Positions 20,546-34,300 are shown, counted from the first letter of the stretch. The stretch: 64,000 bases of DNA from Tillandsia leiboldiana (GCA_029204045.2 CM055063.1:44435345-44499344), one strand, 5' to 3'. The notes: generated by a model not told the origin, from the letters alone. Translations and numbers: made by a program.

Positions 20546-23500
20546 TGTCACGCCCCGGGGTCAAAACTGCGATCTGGGCTCGCCAACAGATCCGCCACCT
20601 ATGCCAAACTCCGCATAGGCGAAGCGTCCTACCTGCAAGAAAAGTACTACAGCTAACAGATATCAGAGCTATAAATGAAAATCTGCTGTAAAACTAAAAT
20701 CAGCCACTGTACAACTGGAAATAATACAATAATGTCCATCTCCTAAAAATGATAATCATACAATATCGTCATATACAAAACTCACAACTCAACGGGGAGG
20801 TATGTCCAATAAATACATCAGTGTACAGGCTCTCAGTACATATCATGTCCTCACTACATGAGTCTCTCAAAAGAGGAAAACAAAATAGCCAATCTACTGC
20901 AGGTCTCCTCTGAAGGGGTACCGCTACTCTCCAACGACGGGTAGGGATCTAGCTCGCGACTCCCTCGCCTCGATCAACAACCGCAGAATCAGCAACACCC
21001 GCTAAGACTCTGCAAAACAAAGGAGAGGAAGGAAAAAGGAGGGGGAAAACCCGCAAAGGGTGTGAGAACTACACCAAAAAGGGAGTTCTCAGTGGGTACC
21101 ACCGCCAGACTCGACGGTCTGCCCACTAAGTCCTCGAGAGACATAAACTAACCAAAACCGTGAGAACTAAACAAGAATGCTGATGACACTCAACAGCTAC
21201 CATGCCTCAATCTAAATGCTCAAAAGGGGAGAACCAAAGAATGGTATGCAACCACCAGCACATGAAGTGCACAATCGACCCAATCGAGCGGACTGCCACA
21301 TCTGGTCCAGTCAAACCTGCGCCCACCTACAACCACCTCCCGCTGACGGGCAGGAATTACGTAGGGCGTCCAAACGGACTAACTCGCTATCGAATAGTGG
21401 CTCATGCAGGCTATAGTCGAAATCCACGCTCTCTCTCAGAACGGATAGACTCAACGTACTCAACCTCACACACAACGGTCAAAGTACTCTCAATGACACG
21501 GGACCACTGTCAAACCAAACGGCTCCCAACAACACTAGCACTGGTCTAAACACAGCTACTAGACTCCACTCGGCCCCCAGGCACGAGCGCAATAATAAGG
21601 TAAATGCCGGTAGTAACCCAATCTAGTGTCACCAGTAAAACTGGTACAGCCTGCTCAGCGGAATCTGCACACATGGCTCGAAACCGCGGGACCGGCCCAC
21701 ATGACTCGCATCCCAAAATAAGTATCAGACCGGCACACATGGCTGGGTCCAAAAGCCTACCTCCGGAGTGGCACTCGAGGGGAGCGACCCACACGAGTAA
21801 AGTATCTCAGTAACAAGTATCTCTGTATAGCAGGACTTTGATCACGGCTCTGATCAAAGTGGGAAAACCCAACCACTAAAGAAAGACCCGACCTCAATCG
21901 GATGCAACTAAACGATAAGTGGAAAACTCCATCCACTAGAGAAAACTGACACCCAATCTGATGCATAAGTAAATATCCGGTCAACCGCCCAATATCCGCG
22001 ATCGCCGCAAAACCCCACAAACTAATCCAACCTGTGCCAGACACCAAGTCCCGACCCCTGCTCGAACCCGAGCAACACAGACCACCTGACTAACAAAGAA
22101 GGAGAAAGGAAAAGCATGGTTTCTCCTAAGTCAAGTACCAATAAGTAGTGCAGCAGTAAAAGATGGCCTATCTAGATGTCCATTCAAGCATGCTTTTGTC
22201 CTCAGGAACGATAAAAGAGAGTGAAACATATGGTAGCAAAGCATGCTAAAGTAATCCTACTATGATATACCAATCTCACACAAGTAGGCCAATGAATAAA
22301 CATGTAAGATCTCTATGTCATCTAGCATGGAATAAATATAACCGTCTACCATATGCTAAGTCTCCAACTCACCCAAAATGTACAATAAAGATAAAATCTA
22401 GGCCATTCCCTGCTTACCTCTTGCTCATATCGGGTGTACATTAAATATGCCTGCTATCAGTCATAGAGGGGTGACATCCCCACTAGTGCGCTTACATTCA
22501 TCATAACATAGAAACCTTATTAATTCTTATACAGTTACTAATATTAAGCTTACCCACCTGAACTTCTCAATCCAAGGCAAACCTGGGGTCGGTGAAGAGC
22601 GTGGCCACTTGCACGCACAATCCGCTAAACCCGTAACCACGGTACATGTCGCGCAAACCTTGGCTCCTAGCAGTGTTCCAAAAACACTCGCGAACCTTCC
22701 TAGGTACAACAAAAGGTCCAAGTTACACTTTATGCTAAATATATCCAAGTATACACCATCTGCCGAAAACAGTCCCGAAGATGCGGATTTTTCACCTGCA
22801 GCAAGAACTCTGAAAAATCTGACAAAAATACAGTCGCGATCCTCGCGTTGAGACATTCGAAACGGGTACCTACACGTCCAATTCCGAGTCCCGTAGGCCG
22901 AGTTACAAATTCCACAATACAGGGTGCACACAACCTCACAACAACACATCTGTAATACTCTGCACAGTAAAGGGGGAAGAAGTATACCTTCGGAAAAGGC
23001 TCAGAAAATTCGCTGAAAAATACGACGGTAATCCTTGCGACGCATAGATGCAAAAAATGTATAGGCACGCCTCAATCCGATGCCTGGATGCGGAGATATC
23101 GCCAAATGATCGAACCGCTGTCCAAATCTCAACCACAGCAAAAGAGTCAAAGAAAGCTTGGAAAAACTCCTCGAAAAGTGTGAAACGAGGGAAAGCTGAA
23201 AATACCTAGATCGTAGCTCTGTCCGTCGCGTATCCAACGGCGCAAGAATCGCTCGAAAAGGTGGTCGGAGTAGGCCGGGGGAGTCCTCGCACCGAAACGT
23301 GACGAAGAAGATCAGAAATGAACGAGCGTCGCGCCGCGCCGTAAAAATGGAAACTTTGAGAGCGTGCCATGTAAAATCCTAGAAATCCACAGATGGAAGC
23401 AGCACTGCACGGGGATCATCTTTGCTGAAGGCGTCGTGGCAAGGGGAAGCTCGAAAATGCCGAAAAAATGGGAGAAGAAGCGGCTCGGATAGCTTAAATA

Positions 23501-23802
23501 GGCTCTAGAAAATAAATCCAAAAATGACGGATATGTCCCGGTTTCGGGCGCCCGAATTGATTCGGGCTGCTACAGTGTTGGGCCCGGCCCAACACTGTGC
23601 GGGCCCGAATCCCCCATAGGCCTCCACATCGCCCGACAACCAGCGAACAGCCGTGCGGGGCCATCCACCGCACGACGCGTGGCCCAGCACGGTGTCGACA
23701 TGTGGCGCTCCAAATGCGCGGGAAACTGCGGTCAGCGTGCCTGCCAGCGCCACCTGCTCTCTCTGCCAGGCACGCGCCCCGAGGCGATCCGCACCAGCTC
23801 GG
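20546..23802 (-). repeat. Tekay-B 3' LTR, first piece
   Basis: Resembles the Tekay-A LTR over most of its length. 21770-21795 carries the CTCGAGGGGAGCGACC block, and 21960-22090 matches 20400-20545. The promoter section near 23490-23780 has a minus-strand TATTTAAG (about 23493-23500), the palindrome TTCGGGCGCCCGAA (23543-23556) and a 13-bp perfect inverted repeat (23572-23598). No protein gene. Confidence 0.85.
23572..23598. repeat. Perfect 13-bp inverted repeat in the Tekay-B LTR promoter
   Basis: ACAGTGTTGGGCC, one spacer base, then GGCCCAACACTGT. It lies 16 bp after the palindrome TTCGGGCGCCCGAA (23543-23556), next to the minus-strand TATA-like box. It could be a protein-binding dyad. Function not known. 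Confidence 0.8.
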
Positions 23803-25129
23803 TGTTGGGTCACCTCTGTAATAAGGATCGAAATAGGGGAAAAACCACCTAGTGGTGGGGTGAATAGGTGTAAACGATAAACACTCAAAAATCTTTGCGC
23901 AATAAAAACCCAATGCGGAAATGAAAATAACACACAAGATTTTTACGTAGTAAACTCCAAAACCAGGAGTAAAAAACCACGGGACCGATAACATGGTGAA
24001 ATCAACTAAGATTATAACACGTACAAAGGTGATATAACGCACTCACAGACGACTCATCCTTTTTCCATACGCGCCTCGAATCAACGATTTGCGTCCAACG
24101 TCGAATCCACGGCGTCCAACGTCGAGTCCACGACGTCTGACCGAATCCACGGTCTCCACCAGGTAATACGTCTCGATCACACGAACGTACCTCGCTCCGA
24201 ATCCACGAGAGCGGTTGCACCTTGAATCCACAAGGCCATGCGAATCCACGTGCCTTTTTTAGGGAAAATCGTTGTTTGGTTGGTGGTGATGATCCGCCGA
24301 ATACTTAGATCAAAGATAGATCGGAAATGCCATCTAAGTATTCATTAATTTGATTCTACTCAAAATCTGAGTATCAAAATATAGAATCAAATTAATTAAT
24401 AAAGATGAAGAAACATAGAATCAGATCTAGTTATTTCCTTTCTTCTCTATATGTGGATCTCTAAGTTTTTCTCCGTTAATTTTATCCGTCATTTCCCAGA
24501 GATAAAACATAGTGTGGATTACCCTAAAAAGTAGAATTAGGGTTTACTTATAGGTTAGAAACCATTGGAAGAGGATAAGAATCAAAAACTGATTGTAACA
24601 GATTTTATCCCGCACGACGGTCCGGACCGGATTAGTCTCGTTCAGGACTGTCGTTGTTTTTCAGAGAATTCCTGAAAAATCAAGGTTCGGTGTCCGGAAC
24701 GAAATCCACGGTCCGGACTGTTCATGCAGTTTCAGTAAACTCTACGTTCGGGGTCCGGAACAAAATCCTATGGTCCGGACTGTTCATGCAGTTTCACCAA
24801 AGTCCACATTCGGGGTCCGGAACAAAACAGGGATGTTCAGGACTGGATTTGTGCATGAACTACCAACGTTCGGTGTCCGAACTGTAGTTCCCTGTTCCGG
24901 ATCCTGAACATTTAACTTGTCCAGTTTTTGATTTTTAAGCGAATAAAATCCCATCCAAGTGTTTCTACATTATAAAAGTATTCAGATCACCAAAAATGTT
25001 TAGTTAAACTTACCTGATCATTTGAATTCTTCTTTCTTGAGATTGAGATATATGATCCAAGTTTCTTTATCTTCAATCTTCAAAACTTAAAAACTTTCAC
25101 GAAATACGCCAAAACTAAAATCCTTAACA
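23803..25129 (-). mobile_element. SIRE solo LTR (minus) inside the Tekay-B LTR
   Basis: Starts TGTTGGGT and ends CTTAACA, the complement of SIRE-1 LTR ends, and is flanked by CTCGG on both sides (23798-23802, 25130-25134). It has no internal region, so it arose by LTR-LTR recombination. Its promoter palindromes differ from SIRE-1: the repeated unit reads GGTCCGGACTGTTCATGCAG instead of GATCCGGATC, keeping the TCCGGA core. The CGAATCCACG decamers are kept. Confidence 0.95.
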
Positions 25130-25721
25130 CTCGGTGCACCGAGCGCGCTACACCACACCTACCGCAGGCCGCCACGTGTCCACCCTCCGGTGCACGCCGG
25201 CGCCGTGGACCGCGCGCCTGCCCGCGCGCCCGCGCGCCTCCCCGCGCGCCTGCCCGCGCCCCCGCGCCTGCCCGCGGTCGCTCCGCCGCCTGCCCGAGCC
25301 CGGGCCGCCGCGCTCCGCCGCTGCCCGCCGCCGCCGACGCTGCCCCTGGCCGCCGGAACAGTGTCTATTGCCTCGAAAACTATGCACGTCAACCGGGCTC
25401 CGAAAAATACAAGTAGGTAGTCCATTTTCATCATTTTCGCGCGCTGAATCCAAATCCGCTGTCCGTTTTGCCAAATTCCAACTCTAAAAATTGCCAATGG
25501 CATCCGGAAGGGTGTTCTTTTGTCCAAACTTCGCACTGAGCCCAATTTTAATATCCATTGCGCGCGAAACCACTTCTAAACATTCGACGGGTCCTCTGAC
25601 TACTCTCGTGATCCATTTAACACACCGAGTCCATCACTAGTGTCCAGTTGGTGCACAAACGCCACCGACACGCCACATAGGCCTCCAGGAGCTGCTGGTC
25701 AACCAGTAATCTCGTCGTGGG
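25130..25721 (-). repeat. Tekay-B 3' LTR, second piece
   Basis: Resumes after the SIRE solo LTR. It starts with a GC-rich section (25140-25370) similar to 14740-14930 of Tekay-A, then matches 14935-15290. It is cut by LTR C at 25722, and the last bases of the LTR are at 45677-45697. The ORFs in the GC-rich part are composition artefacts. Confidence 0.85.
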
Positions 25722-27138
25722 TGTAGTAACCATGATTTTAAAATCCAGAATTCAGGTTTAAATAATTTCCAGAATTATTTAAATAGCAAAAATTGGTAGA
25801 TAGTAGTGCAACAGTGGCCCTAAAATATCGACTTTTGATCGGGGTCTGATCTGGAAAATCCGAGGTCACCATTGCGATCGTCTTGTCGAAACATAGAAGT
25901 TTCGTATTCATATGTTTTCGATCCGACGGTCGGATCTTCCAAAAATCAGAAAAGAAGCGGGCAGGCCCCACAACTTAAGTGAATAGTAAACACTATAATT
26001 TTATTCCCCTTAGAACACTAAAGGCCGATTCACTGTTTTAGAATATGAACATAGGAGTATTAGTAATGGATCCTAGCTAATTTCGACGTTCTGAGCGCAA
26101 TGGCACTGACGGTTTTCGCGTTTGGCGATCCTGGTGCATCGAAGTGCGTGCCACGCGCGATAATTCAACGAACTTTATGGAACGACTTTTAATCCGAGCG
26201 TCGAACAAACCAAACAAACACGCTACCTGACAGGTCTCGACGAGCCGGACGTCATAGCGAAGTCCGCTTTGCAATTCGGCAAACAGTTTGTCTCAAAATG
26301 CGTGAAAAGTGCCGAAAATTGGACTAAATTGTGTAAGAACCTAATATTTTATGTGCCTAAATGTTAGGGCTTCATACCATAAGGGGTTTGGTGCATTTTG
26401 CACCCACTGAGAAAGCCTCGGAACAATAGGGTTAGGTGTGAACCCGGTTGAGGAAGAAATTGCAACCTTTGGCTCTTGGGCTACTCGTGGGTGGTTACAC
26501 GAGGTGCTCTTGGGATTCATAACTCCCAAGAGTTAATCCTCATAACCTCGGGTGCTGGGGTGGCCGAGGGACACAACTCCACTAGAGAGGAGACCGAGAG
26601 AGAGAGAGAAGGGAGAAAGTTGGAACCAAACCTCACCAAACCTTGTTCTGGAGCTTTGGTGGTGTTCCTCTGTGCCAGAGAACCTTGCTGGAGTTGCGGT
26701 GGCCGCGCGTGCAAGAGGGACAGGTTCCGGCTTCATCCCATCTTCTCCGATCTCGGCCAAGGTAAGGATCCCCGAACCAAAGGATGTTTGGACCCGGGAC
26801 CCCTAGCAGTAGGTTTTATGAGTTGTTAGGATGATCCCTGCAAGACGTGAGCTTCCCATGCATGTTGCATGACCGGCGGGAAAGAAAGTTGGCCGGAAAC
26901 CTAATCTAGCTCCGCCTTGAGAGAACTCGGCAACCAATAGGCCAAATTGAGCCAAACTTGGTAGGCATGGACTGTAGGGGATGAGGATCTACCCCACCAA
27001 ATTTGGTGGAGTATGATTAAGCGGATCAAAGGCAGATTTATGCCCTAGATTTCGGGAATTTTGCAAGTTGGCCGAGCCTTGTGCTCCGGCACCGGCGCGC
27101 TTCACCGCCGCCGGCCACATGCCAAGAGATGTTGCTGG
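25722..27138 (+). repeat. LTR C, left piece
   Basis: No protein gene recognised. It includes an AT-rich start, a purine-rich GAGAGAGAGAGAAGGG stretch near 26590, and a GC-rich end (27080-27130). It is cut at 27138 by Tekay-F. Confidence 0.8.
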
Positions 27139-27802
27139 TGTGAAGTCCCGAAATTCCCACTATTAGACTACTGTTGCATCTGCAGCTTCTGGAGGCCTTT
27201 GTGGCGTGGCGGTGGTATTTGTGCACCGATTGGACACTGTGATGGACCCGGTGTGTTAAATGGATCACGAGAGTAGTCTGATGATCCCGTCGGATGTTTA
27301 GAAGTGGTTTCGCGCGCAAGGGATATTAATATTGGACTCAGCGCGAAGTTTGGACCCATGATCACCTCTCCGGATGCCTTCGGGATTTTTTTTAGAATTG
27401 GTATTTGGCCAATCGGACTTTAGAAATGGACCCGGCACGAAAATCAGATCAAGTGGACTTTCCGGGGGCTTTCGGCAAAATTTCGGATGAGAATTTGGAG
27501 AATCGGACTTCGTATTTGGATTCAGCGCGCGAAAACGTTGGAAATCGACTATTTACATGTATTTTTCTGAGTCCGGACCGTGAAAACGGACAACCCGAAG
27601 TTTACAGTGTTTTTCAGGTGCATGGTGGACCGGTGGACCGGAGGGGGTGCCACGTGGTGGCTCCACATTGGGTCCGTACGCCACGTGGCAGGCGTAGAGG
27701 CGCGGCGCAGCAGGCCCGGCCCACGCAGCAGGCGCGGGCAGGCCGGGCAGGCGCGGGCAGCGGCGCGGGCTGGCACTGTCGCGGGCGGATCGGATAAGGG
27801 AG

Positions 27803-27861
27803 GCCACGTGTCGCCTCCCGATTGGCCGCGTGGATCGCCCTGTCGGGAGGCGACACGTGGC
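27803..27861 (+). promoter_or_regulatory. G-box inverted repeat in the Tekay-F 5' LTR
   Basis: The arm GCCACGTGTCGCCTCCCGA (27803-27821) is repeated exactly in inverse orientation at 27843-27861, with 21 bp between. Each arm carries a G-box (CACGTG) of the CACGTGTC/GACACGTG kind bound by plant bZIP and bHLH factors. Two further CACGTG sites lie at about 27651 and 27682. The identical structure is at 38722-38780 in the 3' LTR. Regulatory use is inference. Confidence 0.65.
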
Positions 27862-30390
27862 GGCGATCGGGCGCGGGGGCTTCTGCGCGGGAGCGTGCCG
27901 ATTTGCGACCTGTGGCGGCCCGGCAGCACAGTGCCGGGCCGGCCCGTTACTGTAGCATCAGGGGGAAAATTCCTGGGGTGCTTCTTCTTCTTTGGTTTAA
28001 ATTGAGTTTTCTTTCTCCTTTTTGGGGCTTTTGGAGAGGTTTTTCTCAGTGAGGTTTTTACCAGAGCTTCCCCAACCTCTCTTCTACAACACAGGATTTT
28101 TGGAGGATTTTTGGAGGCCATTTGGATCATCTTCTCCATCAACACTTGAGGACATCACCATTGCTACTTCACAGCCCTCTCCGTCGTGTTTCAGTGCGAA
28201 AATTCCCTAGGACTCATTTCTTGGAATTTCGAGCTCATTTTTGGTTCTATGTTTTCACAAGAGGTAAGGCTACAATCTTTGTATTCAACTCTTCCCCCAG
28301 ATCTTATGATTTTACAGAGTTTTATGGCTATCTTTGGGACCCCTTTGTTTCAGTCTGGGGTTTTGAGCAATCTGTGGTATTTTGGCTTTTCTGAATTATA
28401 GGGGTGGAATTTTTGGATGATTTTTGTGGGGGAATTTCCAAGACTCGAAGATCTAAAGTATTGGTAAGTATCATTCTCCCCAGATCTGATTTTTTATTAG
28501 GGTTTATGCATGATCTCTAGAACACCTTGCTGCATTCGTGTACAGTTGGAACTTGGTGGATAGTTTAATGTGTTTATGGGTTTTCTCCTTCATCCGAGCA
28601 CGAAATTTGGAGTTCTTTAGCTCAAAGTGTATCTACTCTTGACAAGGAATCCAATGGTACCTCTCTTGCAGGATTTGGAGCACGTTTGGCTAGGTAACTT
28701 TAATGATCTTTTCAAGTGCTGTTATAAGGATTACTGCAGTCCCTGTTTTAGTTTTGATTTGAGCAATGCACCATGGAATGGAGATAACTTTGTGGAGATA
28801 AGGTCTTTTTGAGAAATTCAAGTTGGGACTTCTTAATGACTTCAAGGTGAGCAATTTTGCTTTTGTGATCTGTGGATAAATCCCTTTGGAAGGGCCCATA
28901 TTTTAAGCTTGGAATGCTAGCATGTTTATGTTAGCAGTTTTGGACAGCATGGTGATATTTGTGGTGTTTGAATGTTAGGGGAAATTAATGGTGGATTGTT
29001 GAGGACTTGAAGGTATTTGTATGAAGAGGAGATCTTTGTTTTTACTGTTGGAGACTTCATTTTGAGGTATTTGAGGTTGCATATACTATTTATTTAACCT
29101 CGTTGCTCTTGCTGAAATTCTGGATTTTTAATTGCGCTGTGTGCATTGTTTCAGTGGTTGTGCCCAATCTGTGAGGTGGATTTGGATGATTTCTGCGGCA
29201 TCGGACTCCTGAGAGGATAAGGATTACTCACGCCAAATTTCAGCTAAAGCGGGCAGTGGATCGTCATGTTTCAGGTGGGTGTTTCGTCTCCAAAACCGGT
29301 GGACGGTTCTCTAATTCTATGTATTAAAATGCATGCATGTTAGTGTACCAATATCTGATTGAGATGCAAGTTTGGTGATGACATTGGTTCGAGGAATTGT
29401 ATTATATGATATTGAGATACGCCTGATGGAAACTTGCAAGATAGTATAATTATATCTGATAATTTGAGAGCATGCATAATTTGTTGTACAAACTATAGCC
29501 TTGAGAGGTGAGCACAAGAATGATATAGTTCATGTGGATTGGGGCTTTCATGATTCAGGGTAAACTTTAGATATCTTCGAGATATTATATGTTCGATGAA
29601 TGTTTTTACCTACGCTAGTTGAGAGCATGTTTAGGGAGATGAGACTTATGTTACTTGGTTTTAGTGTTTATATCCCTTGATGTTCCCTGCTCATGTTTTA
29701 GTTTATTTAATGCTATTTTGGAACTTGACCTAGCACCCCGTCATATGCTGCATGCTTAACCAGACCAGGAGAGAATCTTCACTTGGTCTAGGTTCTTTTA
29801 TGCTTTAGATTTCCCACACTTTGCATCTTTCCTGGACATAGTGTTGCCTCGCCCGGGTAGCGGGGCGAGGGTCGGGTTTCTGTGGGACTTTGTTGCACTC
29901 GTGCCTGGGGGCAGAGTGTAGTCTGGTAGATGAGTTTAGTTCGTGCTAGTGTCGTGGGGAGCCGTTGAGTAGACGGTGGTCCCGGACCGTCGAGTATCTT
30001 CCGGTCAGTGTTGTTGGGAACCGTTGGGGTTGACGGTGGTCCCAGGTCGTTGAGTGTGGTCCAACCTGTGTTGCTGGCCCTGAGTTGTGGGTCGTTCCTG
30101 GCTGTGGAGTATCTCCAGCCAGTGTGTTTGTGCTGTGAGCTGTTGGTGAGGCTAGTGTCTCGTGTTTCGCGTGAGTTGATCAGCTGAGTCGTCGAGAGTG
30201 CTCCGACTGTTGTGCGAGATGTTTGAGGATTTTGAGTCTTTCCGTTCAGAGCGTGAGCGTGGATTTTGGACTATAGCCTGCAGTGCCACTTGAGCTCGAC
30301 AGAGTGCGCGGATACCCTTGTCCTCATTGGGGTCGCTCCCCTCGAGTGCCACGTCCGGGGTGGGTCTGCACTTTGGTATCGCGACTTGTC

Positions 30391-30511
30391 GACGCCGTCC
30401 CTCTGACTGGGCCAGTTAGTGGCAGTTTACGGACGCCGTCCCTCTGACTGGGCCAGTTAGTGGCAGTTACGGATGCAGTCCCTCTGGCTGGGCCAGTTAG
30501 TGGCAGCTACG
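30391..30511 (+). repeat. Triplicated 40-41-bp unit in the Tekay-F 5' LTR
   Basis: The unit GACGCCGTCCCTCTGACTGG... begins at 30391, 30432 and 30472 (periods 41 and 40). The same three copies start at 41310, 41351 and 41391 in the 3' LTR. One degraded copy is at about 719-740. Confidence 0.88.
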
Positions 30512-31291
30512 GACATACCTACAGCAGTAGGTAGGGGCAGGTTTGACTGGACCCTATGTGGCAGTCAGTATAGATTGGGTGACTGTACTGTGTGAGTTAG
30601 TAGATGCATCATATTTCCGTCTGTTTCGTTTTCTTGAGTATCTAGATAGAGGCATAGTAGCTGTAGAGTTACTTTTCCAGCCCTTTCATATCAGTATTAT
30701 TATTGTTACTTTATGCCTCTAGTAGACTTAGTGGGCAGACCGTCGGGCTTGTTGACGGCACCCACTGAGAACTACTGTGGGATGTAGTTCTCACACCCGT
30801 CGTGGTCTCTTTTCCCCAGGAACTCCTACTACTGTTCCTGTTGCTCCTGTTGCTGATCCTTCTGACCGAGGTGAGAGAGTCGCGAGCTAGTTCCCTACCC
30901 GTCGTTGGAGTGTAGCGGTACCCCTTCAGAGGAGAGCTTCAGTAGATTAGTTTATTTCTTTTTCCTCTTTTGAGAGACTGATGTAGTGAGGATATTTTTG
31001 TATTGAGAGCTTGTACACTGATGTATTTATTGGAGATATCTCCCTTTTGAGTTTTGTATCGGAGGATTTTGTTTATGATCATTTTGGGAGATAGATTTTG
31101 TACCTTATTTTTCAGTTGTACAGTGATTCAGATTTTATTACAGCAGTTTTTCTTCAGCTCTGATATCTGTTTAGTTGTTAGATGATACTTTTGCAGGTTG
31201 GACGCTTCGCCTATGCGGGATTTCGCATAGGTGGCGGATCTGTTGGCGATCCCGGGTCGCAGTTTCAACCCCGGGGCGTGACAGATTAGAG

Positions 31292-31304
31292 TGGTATCAG
31301 AGCC
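31292..31304 (+). other. Tekay-F primer-binding site (tRNA-iMet)
   Basis: TGGTATCAGAGCC, eight bases after the end of the 5' LTR. Confidence 0.93.
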
Positions 31305-34300
31305 TAGGTTGTAGGTCATGGTGGACTTAGAAACCCTAGGCTTATGGTTTGACCCTTAGTTGACTTCGTGAGAGTCGTGATTTATAGCGAGAGTCCTGAT
31401 TGAGTTTTATACCTCTCCCAAGGGACGGGAAGAGTGATTGGCATGTTTATTCTCCTAAGTGATTATGTTGGCTGCAGACAACATAATGCTGTGGAATGGG
31501 TGACATGCTCGAGACTTTCGCTGGATTGGGTCGAGTGGCTTTTGTGTGCTGATTTGCTGTTTCGTCGTGGCGAGGGGTGTCTCCCCGACGCTGGGTTTTG
31601 ACCCGTGTGCATCCTGTCATAGCGGTTGAGCTTGAGCGGTTGGTTTTGGGCCGGATACCTGGATTGAGGTCAGAGAACTCCGGACCCAGATGACAGGATT
31701 GGCAGAGGCTTATCAGCGGCAGAGTGAGCGAGCAGCTGGTTTTAGTGACACAGTTGTCAGGACGCTGGGTAGCCCCCTCCGTGCCAATGTTTAGTGCCGA
31801 GGCACCGAGGCAGGGTGGATAGTTGACAGCAGAGGAGATGTGGGACATGATCGAGTTATTGAGCCAGATTTGGCAGATGAACCACCCCGACTCGTAAGAT
31901 TGAGTTTGGAGCCTTTGGAGGCAGAGTCGTGGTTGGTGGTGATGGACTGAACAAATGAGAGCCTCTCTGTGCGAGAGGGTTTATGCAGTTGTTGAACTGC
32001 GCGCTCCAGGTTTCGGGGGACGAGGCGCATAGGATATGTGTGTCTGGGAGTGGATTGCGCCAGGATACCTTTCAGTTTAATTGGTCTCTCTGTTATGGAT
32101 TATTGACGCCTCGATGGTGTAGGGTTGTGTGTGGACCGTGGCGCTGTAGTTCCTTTGGATAGGGATCTGCCGCCAGAGGTGAGTTCTGGACTTAGGCGCT
32201 TGGCGCCGGGTGATGGAGGACAGGCCGACCGGCAGAGGCATTCTAGTTTTCTTCCCTAGGGGTGTAGATCCCCGAGATGCGAGAGATCGGGTGGACCCCG
32301 ATGGTAGCATCAGTATCTTTATCAGAGTGGCGCAGCGGTAGCGTGGATTTGTCATCTGCGGGGACCTTATTCGTCACCTCAGTGGGAGCAGAGACAGAGG
32401 TCGTGCTCCCTATGTGGATAGTCCTGATTTTCCTTGCAGATTGAGCGACAACCACTTGCTTTGAGCGGATGAACCTGTGCCGCCCGGTTGGAGGGCGCCA
32501 CAGCAGCGGACCGGGTTGTCGCGAGTGTGAATTCATCGCAGCAGTCGGAGCTAGAGCATGTTGCTTTCCTGCATGGACTAAAGGCAGAATTGTTACCACG
32601 TGCACTAGAGGTACAGGTTTCTGTTGGTGTTGTGCATGTGGAGGAGACTTGTGGATTATGTCCAATGCAGTTGAGGCCGTGAGTAGTATCGGCATACTTG
32701 TTGGTAATTGTGGCAGTTCGATGTTTTGACCCAGCGCGTGGGGATTGGTTGGTATGCCACAGGATGTTTGACTGCTAGGATATCGGATTTTTAACCTTCT
32801 GCGAGGCAGACGGGAGGAGGCTTGGTGGTTGAGTTAGTTAGAGCACACAGGTTATAGCGACTATGCGGGAGGTGCATACGGCGGCACCGGGACCAAAGGA
32901 TATCTCTGTTGCCTACGAGATCCCGGGTGTGAGTTCACCTAAGCTGTTGATAATGCCGCCGGTTAGGGAGATAGAGTTTGCATTTGATGTGGTTCGGGGA
33001 ACCGCGCCACCCTCGACAGCACCTTATTGGATATCGCCTGTAGAGTTGAGAGAGCTGATGGCGCAGTTGCAGGATCTGATGGATCGAGGGGTCTGTTTGA
33101 CCTAGTGCCACGCCGTTGGTATACGGTGGTGATGCCACGCCGTTGGTACACGGTGGTGATGCCACGTCGTTGATACACGACGGTGAGGGTCCTTTTATGG
33201 TTCGGGTGTAGACAGGTCCGGGTGGTATCTAGGACCTTTTGATGGGGTTACTCCGGTAGTTAGTGTATGATGCGAGTACCTACTTGGAATCAGACAGCCG
33301 AGGACTTTGCCTAGATGGCATTCAGGATCCGGCAGGGGCATTATGAGCTCATAGTGAGGCCAATGGAATGACAAATGCCCTGCCGCTCTTATGATTTGAG
33401 GAATTGTGTGTCCCTGTTGTACTTGGACGAATTGGGAGTGGTGTTCCCCAAGGATATTATGATTTACTCCCAGAGCGACTTGGAGTACGTGGATCACTTG
33501 TGGATGTGCTACCATGCCTGTGTGGATGAAGCTGTATGCCAAGTTATTGAGATACAAGTTTTAGCTTCAGAAGCATACCTTCTTGGGTCACTTTGTGTTA
33601 GCCGTTGGGGCGGCAGTGGGAACCCGACCAAATGGAGGTTATTCGAGATTGGCTGAGACCAACAGTTATTCTTGAAGTGAGGAGCTTCTTGGACTTGGCA
33701 GTGCCAGGAGAGCATGGCCAATGGATAATGAGACTGATACCAGCGCCAATGCTAGTGTTTCCAGTGTTGGGAGATGGATTGTGTGTTTTAGTGATGCCTC
33801 CCATTGTGGCTGTGGAGTTACCGTGGGTTGAGCTTCGGTCCGCACTTCTTTAGTCCAACCCTATGAGTATTGTGGCAGGACGAACCGCGGTTTTGTAGGC
33901 AGCTTGGATCCCATAGTTGAGCCTTTCAGTACACCTATTATTTCCGGCTTTGATGGATATACCTGGGGGTAGGCTATGCCTGCTTGGCTATCAGTCTTGA
34001 TTACTCAGCATTTCTGTTCTATACTTTATGGCAGATTAGAGTGGTAGCTTCAGTTTTCAGTTTCTACCATGCGACACCAGTGGAGACTACAGCTTTCTGC
34101 ATCTTGAGTGGGATTTACGCGGATTGTCGTTGATGGTTGAACTTTTGACCGCGAGTTTGGGCATCAGCATTATGATCGCCTTTCGAGCCAGTTTTCAGTG
34201 CCGTTCACTGACGGTTTGGTCCCCGTCAGGATGTTCTTTATTAGTTGAGAGATTGACTTCGACCCGTGGGTCCGTTGGGGTTATGTTGGCATGTTGAGCG

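Larger units (their letters stand above)
27139..31283 (+). repeat. Tekay-F 5' LTR
   Basis: 4145 bp, TGTGAAGTCCCG...GGGGCGTGACA. Contents: a GC-rich G-box promoter section (27640-27960) with a 19-bp inverted repeat, several GGTAAG donor-like sites downstream (for example 28262 and 28463) that could allow leader splicing, a triplicated unit of about 40 bp (30391-30511), the conserved GGTCGCTCCCCTCGAGTGCC block near 30330, and the conserved 3' end. No protein gene. Confidence 0.94.

Noticed and set aside
32863..33853. Possible host gene in the middle of Tekay-F
   Set aside because: The readable peptides are fragments of gypsy reverse transcriptase with lost catalytic residues.
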